A stretch of DNA of 64,000 bases from Fomes fomentarius. Taxonomy: Eukaryota > Basidiomycota > Agaricomycetes > Polyporales > Polyporaceae. The translations under genes and the position numbers were made by a program. The notes under the pieces were generated by a model. The model saw nothing but the letters and a program-made list of their open reading frames with translations, was not told where the DNA came from and ran no database searches. Of the stretch, positions 58,783 through 64,000 are shown in pieces; the stretch's first letter is position 1, and each line of letters starts with the position of its first letter. The stretch is from contig JABYQN010000001.1 of the NCBI GenBank assembly GCA_022606135.1, positions 868,001-932,000 of the forward strand, in the 5' to 3' direction.

Positions 58783-59336
58783 AAACATTTTACCAAACGA
58801 ATGAGGAGAAGACACCGTCATGATGTGAACTCATAATGTGGTTTTTCTAAGGGGTTGAGGGCCTCCTAGACCTTTCGCTAACTTCCTAGACATGAGAGAG
58901 GCTACAGGTCTCTTCCTGATCCATTGTCAGCAACATATGAAATACGGTCAACGAGCCCTAGCAGTGAGCATTTAACTCTCCAGCAGTGCCGCACCATTAC
59001 CGGAGCCCCATTCAACCATCTTCTTCCGCATGCCAGGAATCACGATCATATGGCAGGTACCTTTCTGTGAGATCAGGTAGCAAACTCACCACTCGGTACT
59101 CGGCCTCCAGTACCCAGCAGAACCCAGCTACCTATGCCATATGATTGTGTAGTGTACGAGTTGCAGATTGTAAGTACATTGACAGTGCCCCGCCCGTGTT
59201 CGCGTTACTCTCGACCGGCTCGAGGCTCAATGCATATGGATTGTCCCATTCCCTTCCCGACCCATTGCATGCACAGCGATACATTCCGCGAACAGAACTC
59301 TTTAGCCTGTCAGTCCTGCTCGAGGATGGTATCGTA
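58783..59336. other. Intergenic region
   Basis: Between the right arm and the 3' end of RAD18. No gene or RNA feature was recognised. Confidence 0.4.
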
Positions 59337-61080
59337 TCAACTAATATCCGAGTCCTCGTCCAGCTCTATGACGTCCGAGTCCTCGTTGTCTCCAACCTGG
59401 CTGTGTCCGTGTTGTTCTGGCTCCGGAGCTGGACCTTGAGCACTCTCGACACTCTCTTGCACGCCGTTCGTGGTCAGAGCATACACATCCGCATCTGCAG
59501 CCTGTGTCCTCTGAGTCCCGGACCGAGACTCGTGCTTCGTCTTCGGGCGCGCGGCCGCGGTGAGCTGCGCGAACGCTGCTTTGTGCGCTTTCTGTCGGAG
59601 GAGGACGCGTGAGACACGTGTAATAGTTGGTATGCACACGAGTGGCAGGCTCAGAACCGCAGCGGCGGGCCGGACACGAACCTGGTACGCGACGGGGTCG
59701 TCCACGGTCTCCTTGCGCGTGCGCTGGTCCGCCTCTTCGAGTTTGCGGAGCTCGGCGCGGAGCTGCTCGTGCGTGTGCCGGTGTGCGGGCGCGCGGTCGA
59801 CGTTGGCGTTGTACAGGATCACCCAGCTGCGTTTATGCGCGTGGGTGTGAGTTGGTGAGTCGGCGAGTGAGCGTGTAGCACGCGCGGAGAGACGCACCGT
59901 TTGTGTCGCTTTGCGAGGACGTCTTTGTCGCCCTGTGTGGGGAGGTCCCACTCTGCGAGCATGCCTGCGATGGTCTTGCGCGTGTGTACGTCGTATGCGA
60001 CTTTGGGGAGGTGGTCCGCGTCCGCATCGTCGTCGCGTTCTGGTGTTGCGCTGCCAGCCATAACGATGGAACACAGACGATGGTAGTAGATATGGTCAAT
60101 AATAGGGTGTGTACGTATGCGCATATACTCACCGAGATTTTCCTTTGCCCTTGTCCCTGACCTTTGAGCCCCCGCCTGCCCCGCTGAAAAGGCTGTTCCA
60201 CTGTTGCTTCTGCTGGTTCTTATTCTGTGTCGTCTTACCTCCGGAGGGACCGCCGGATGTCCCGCTGCCCGAGCCATCGGAGAGATAGCGTTTGCAGCCA
60301 CTATCGATATGTGGGTTTATTTTGTCCAGAGGGACGTGCTTCTGGCACATCGGGCACTCCACCTTACCTGGGTTCAAGCCCCATGAGCTCGCACACGAAG
60401 ATGGAGAGAGTGTGTGCTTACCAGCGGGCACGTCAGACTCGGGAGGAGCGGACGAGCCAGAGGGAGCGGGGCTAGAGGGCACTAGGAGGACATCGTCATC
60501 GGACTCGCTCGGGGGAGAGTGCAGCCGCCGTCGTTTGTTCGCTCCTTGTCCTAGCTGGTTAGAGTTAGAGTTCTCACGAGGATGCGGATACTGAGGGGGC
60601 CGCGCTTTGCGTGCCTCTTCTTCGCGGGATAGTCGTAGGATCAAGGGTCTGAGTGGAGGACCGGGATTGGCGAATTGTGGTTGTACGAGAGAAGGTGTAC
60701 ACGCACCTAGCAGATTTCCATGCCTGTACTGCTGTCTCCATCGCCACATCCTTGCGTATGTGTACCTCCGACGCGGGTTTGCGACATGTTGGACAGTTCT
60801 GGTGTTCGGGGAGGGCGGAGCGTATGCACTGAGTGGATTAGGAGCACATGGTTGGTTTTGTCAGGCTCAACGCGTCAAACGCGGCGTGAACGTACTTACG
60901 CACCGCAGAACAGAAGCAATGGCCACAGGTGAGGGTTACTGGCGCGTCGTAGAAGTCCCTGCAGATGGTACAGCGGACGGCCTCGTCGAAGGAACGGAGT
61001 CCAGGTGCAGCGTTGTTGTCTGGAAAGTCAGTCGGGTCTGGTATGTCTGCAGCCAAGAGCCTGTCGAGCATCGAGGTCAT
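59337..61080 (-). CDS. RAD18: RAD18, E3 ubiquitin ligase of post-replication repair
   Basis: Monoubiquitinates PCNA with RAD6 at stalled forks. It starts MTSMLDRLLAADIPDPTDFP, giving the conserved DIxDPTDF N-terminus. The C3HC4 RING spans two exons: RCTICRDFYDAPVTLTCGHC, then CIRSALPEHQNCPTCRKPAS. A UBZ4 zinc finger (ECPMCQKHVPLDKINPHIDS-GC) follows, and then a SAP domain (PKVAYDVHTRKTIAGMLAEW, DLPTQGDKDVLAKRHKRWVI), which contacts DNA. The C-terminal part has a RAD6-binding-like helix (EQLRAELRKLEEADQRTRKE) and ends in an acidic tail (SDVIELDEDSDIS). About six introns. All zinc ligands are intact. Family identity is certain. Confidence 0.95.
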
Positions 61081-61492
61081 TGTGGTGCAGTTGTAAGAGT
61101 TTGCCTGTCGATAAGTCGTCTGCGATTGTAGGTGGAGCTGAGGAGCAAAGGCTGGGAAATAGTAGGATGACATGTGACAAGCAAGACGCGTGACAGACGT
61201 GGGGGTGCAGCGTGACGGACGCGTCGCCGACTCGCGGATGGGGCTGCTTTCGGCACAGTGACAGGAAGGCGGCCCGGTCCCTGGAATAGACAGGGTCAGG
61301 CACAGACCCTATCCCTCGTCCACTCGTCCAATCGTCGTCGGCAGCTGGTTCCGGTCCTGTCAGTGACTGTGCAGGTCCTGTTGCAGTGCTGTGTGCGTGC
61401 TCGACGGTCCAAATGCTCCTCCGACGCTTATACCCAGGGCCGCCTTTTCCCGACCCCAGGTACGTCCTCTCCCCTCTCTGTGATCAACGGCT
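61081..61492. other. Divergent promoter, RAD18 / membrane protein
   Basis: 412 bp between divergent starts; a short CT-rich leader precedes the 61493 ATG. No TATA box evident. Confidence 0.45.
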
Positions 61493-62963
61493 ATGTACAT
61501 CGCCCTCGACAGAGCCTACCTCGTCGCCATCTGGCTCGAAACTCTCTTCTATGGTCTGTCTCTCTTTTTGCTGTCCGTGCACAGTCTGCTCATCCGTATA
61601 ACCGTTACAGGCATCAACCTCTGCCTGTTCGGCTCGTATGTATATGTTGTGCGCTTTCGCCGCGCCCGGAACATCTCCCCGGTGATCTTCTGTGTAGCCG
61701 TGGCTATGTTCGCATTCTCTACCGTGCACGTCGCACTCGGCTTCGCCCGCTTGATCTGGGGATTCATCGACAATCGCGACGCACCAGGAGGCCCTGCTGC
61801 GTTTTTCGCCGACGTCTCCCAGCCGCCAAACGTCGCCAAAGTCGTCATACACACCATAAACACCATCTTGGGTGATGGCATCGTTGTGAGTACTCTGCGT
61901 TCGTCTGGCTTGATCAGTCTGAAGCCGACGTGGTGGGAATATGCAGGTCTGGCGGTGTTGGCATGTGTGGGGGAGGGATTGGAAGATATGTGTTGTGCCC
62001 GTGATGTTGATCATCGCATCTGCAGGTGAGTTCATACCTCGTGCATTATGACCGATTCCTCTTATCCCTGGTGTCCCAAGTGTGCGGTTTTGGGCAGGCG
62101 CATACCTTTGCGAATGCAAAAAGCATACACAGTGCCTTCGCGACGGTGCGTGTGCTCCATGGAAACCCACTGCCACCCGTACTGACGACTGACTTCTCGC
62201 CGCAGACTTTAGCGCGGTGGAACGGCTCCCTGTTCACTCTCTCCCTTGTGACGAATTTGCTCGTCACAACACTCATCGCAGTACGGTTATGGTCAGTCGT
62301 TTCTCTCCGTAGACAGGTCTCGAGACCTAGAGACAACAAGGAGATCTGAAACCCACCAAATTTCGCAGGTTCATCACGCGTGATCACACCAGAAACTCCC
62401 TCGGTGCATCCTTTCAATACGTCAAGGTGTTCATGCTCATCATCGAGTCCGCGATGGTCTACAGCGCCGCGCTCCTCCTCGAGATCGTTCTCTACTTCTC
62501 GAACAGCAACGCGTTCTACATCGTCTACGACCCCATCGCGCAGCTCACGGTCCGTCCCACTTCCTCTCCGAATCTTCGAACGAACGCTGACTATGACCAT
62601 ATGTATGCACGGACGGCGCGCACACAGAGCATCGCCCCCATCACTATCATCATCATTGCCACTCTCGGGCTCACCGTCGAAGAGGTCACGTCCGCGGACT
62701 ACGGCACCCGGGGCGGACGCACGTCGTCCATCAAGTTCAACTCGCGATACTCCACGGGCTTCACGACAGGGACTGGCTTCACGACGGGGACTGGGTTTAC
62801 GACGAGTGCGTGCTCGGACACGAACGTAGAGGGCTCGCCGTCTGTCACGAGCGTGCTGGATAAGGATAAGGTTGAGGAGCGCGGGGTCGGAAGTCCCGCT
62901 GTTGACTCGGCGGGCGTCGCGGCTGAAGGTGTCGAGGCACGCTCGACGGCGGTGTGGCGGTGA
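61493..62963 (+). CDS. Multi-pass integral membrane protein of a fungal 7-TM-like family
   Basis: Starts MYIALDRAYLVAIWLETLFY. Introns join FYG to INLCLFGSYVYVVRFRRARN (about 61555-61611), DGIV to VWRCWHVWGRDW, and later TLARWNGSLFTLSLV, FITRDHTRNSLGAS and SIAPITIIIIATLGL. The product has about seven hydrophobic helices, among them IFCVAVAMFAFSTVHVALGF, ICVVPVMLIIASA, LFTLSLVTNLLVTTLIAV and FMLIIESAMVYSAALLLEIV. The cytoplasmic tail is Gly/Thr-rich with TGTGFTT repeats (62757-62805). The layout is that of a large basidiomycete membrane-protein family with no known function; it lacks the DRY or NPxxY motifs of classical GPCRs. Borders of exons between 61880 and 62210 are approximate. Confidence 0.75.
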
Positions 62964-64000
62964 CGAGGGTCAATGTCGTGTGCTCACAGCTTCTACAGCT
63001 TCACAAGTGAGTAAGTCGCTTGTTTGTGGCTGACGTTGTTCATTGACCCTCCGCGCTGTGCGCGTCTGTGTCATGGAGTTGGATATAGATATATCTACAT
63101 ACATACGTCCCTTCTGCTGCATATACTTGTAGTGTACATCCTCGCATACTTGAGTCTCGGGAGGTTTCGTTGTAATTGGAGCGACGAAGTTCAAGTACTA
63201 ATGTACAACTGTATGACTGTATACTATACACTGGCGTTTCGTTGTGATACTTTTGTTGGCAACGTTCTCCAGCCTGGTTCTCTCCCCAGCTGGTGTTGTG
63301 GCGTCCACCTGAACTCCCGTGGTACTTATTACCCTCAGCTTATCGGCACCCGCGAGGGACAATCGATATTGTGTCTGTGCGGCCCTTCGTCCATACCGAG
63401 CGCTATTATGACATCGCCGGTTCTGTTACTACTCTATATAGTTATAGATCTAATGTGCGGTAGAGTCATGTTAGAGTCAGTCCTTGCGGCTGCGGCTTGT
63501 CCGTGACCACCAGGCGGACTTCATGCGGCAATTGAGTAGTCTCCCCGCCTGAATCCACTCTCTTCCTCTCGATCTGATCTGATGGTGTACAATTTTAGGA
63601 GCCCTCTACTGGACTTGAGCATTTCAAGGGTGAGTCAAAGACCGTGCTGAAGTGCTGATGACTCTAGTACTTGGAGTCGCGCGCCCGTGTCATGGGTGAT
63701 CCATAAACGCGACCTCATGGAAGAAGAACCCCGAAGAGAAGTTCAAGTTGCCGAGCGCCGCGGCCACTCAACCAGCGCATTTTGTGTGCGTCCTGACTGA
63801 CATCGGTTGTCAGTTATGACACTCAGCTGATTCGTACCTCTACCTCGTGCTGCCTGAACCATTTGCTCAATGGCCTGCAAACATGCTGCTGCCTCGTTGC
63901 CGTCCGCCACTACTAGAATACGACTGCCCAAGTCTCATCTAGTATAGTACTAAGTAGTATCTTCGAAATCATCATGGATGAGCTCCTGGTTAGTGCTTTT
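62964..64000. other. Intergenic region at the right edge
   Basis: No gene can be supported. A minus-strand open stretch at 63743-63931 (DGNEAAACLQAIEQMVQ) may be part of a gene extending past the window edge. The DNA from 63060 to 63240 is AT-rich. Confidence 0.4.

Overview
The window is nuclear DNA from a filamentous basidiomycete (Agaricomycotina), judged by inference. Almost every gene is broken by many short introns (about 45-70 nt, GT..AG). Several families found here are typical of mushroom-forming fungi: two-part ABM-like proteins, Ser-rich cupredoxins, an HxD..H 2OG oxygenase, an intronless-looking Ser/Thr-rich membrane protein and a fungal 7-TM protein. Most of the window is ordinary core-gene territory. 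No RNA gene or CRISPR-like array could be supported.

Layout. 1-20 kb: the 3' end of a Ser/Pro-rich gene, mitochondrial succinate dehydrogenase flavoprotein (sdh1), an ABM-like protein, a secreted single-pass membrane protein, MOT1 (reverse), a JMJD5-like JmjC protein, the splicing factor SPF45/RBM17 and a MYND-finger protein. 21-26 kb: an accessory block on the minus strand with two intact paralogues of the 4-kb ABM-like gene, one decayed copy between them, and a predicted secreted agmatinase whose promoter has a TATA box and three GATA-type motifs. 27.55-34.78 kb: two identical 3,610-bp Tc1/mariner elements in inverted orientation, each with an intron-containing DDE transposase and a second, seven-exon gene of unknown function. 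35-55 kb: PAN2, LCP5/neuroguidin, a 2OG-Fe(II) oxygenase, a two-domain cupredoxin, a T5orf172 protein, PDCD5 and the ubiquitin ligase NOT4. 55.7-58.8 kb: a diverged 1.1-kb inverted repeat pair around an 0.8-kb spacer. 59-63 kb: RAD18 and a multi-pass membrane protein.

The most striking structure is the mariner pair. The junction sequences can be read base by base. The second element sits in a TA inside the right terminal inverted repeat (TIR) of the first, duplicates that TA, and leaves the outer 16 bp of the first element stranded on its far side; an outer TA duplication still flanks the whole. Both elements reconstruct to exactly 3,610 bp. The result is a palindrome of 3,592-bp arms with a 20-nt loop. 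The passenger gene it carries twice is the best candidate here for an undescribed function.

Functional links: PAN2 (deadenylation), NOT4 (CCR4-NOT) and SPF45 (splicing) are RNA-level regulators, and MOT1 acts on TBP, but they lie near each other as independent genes and nothing suggests co-regulation. Two core genes (LCP5, NOT4) each need a single-base correction in a run of five C/G to read through, which points to base-level assembly errors or recent frameshifts.
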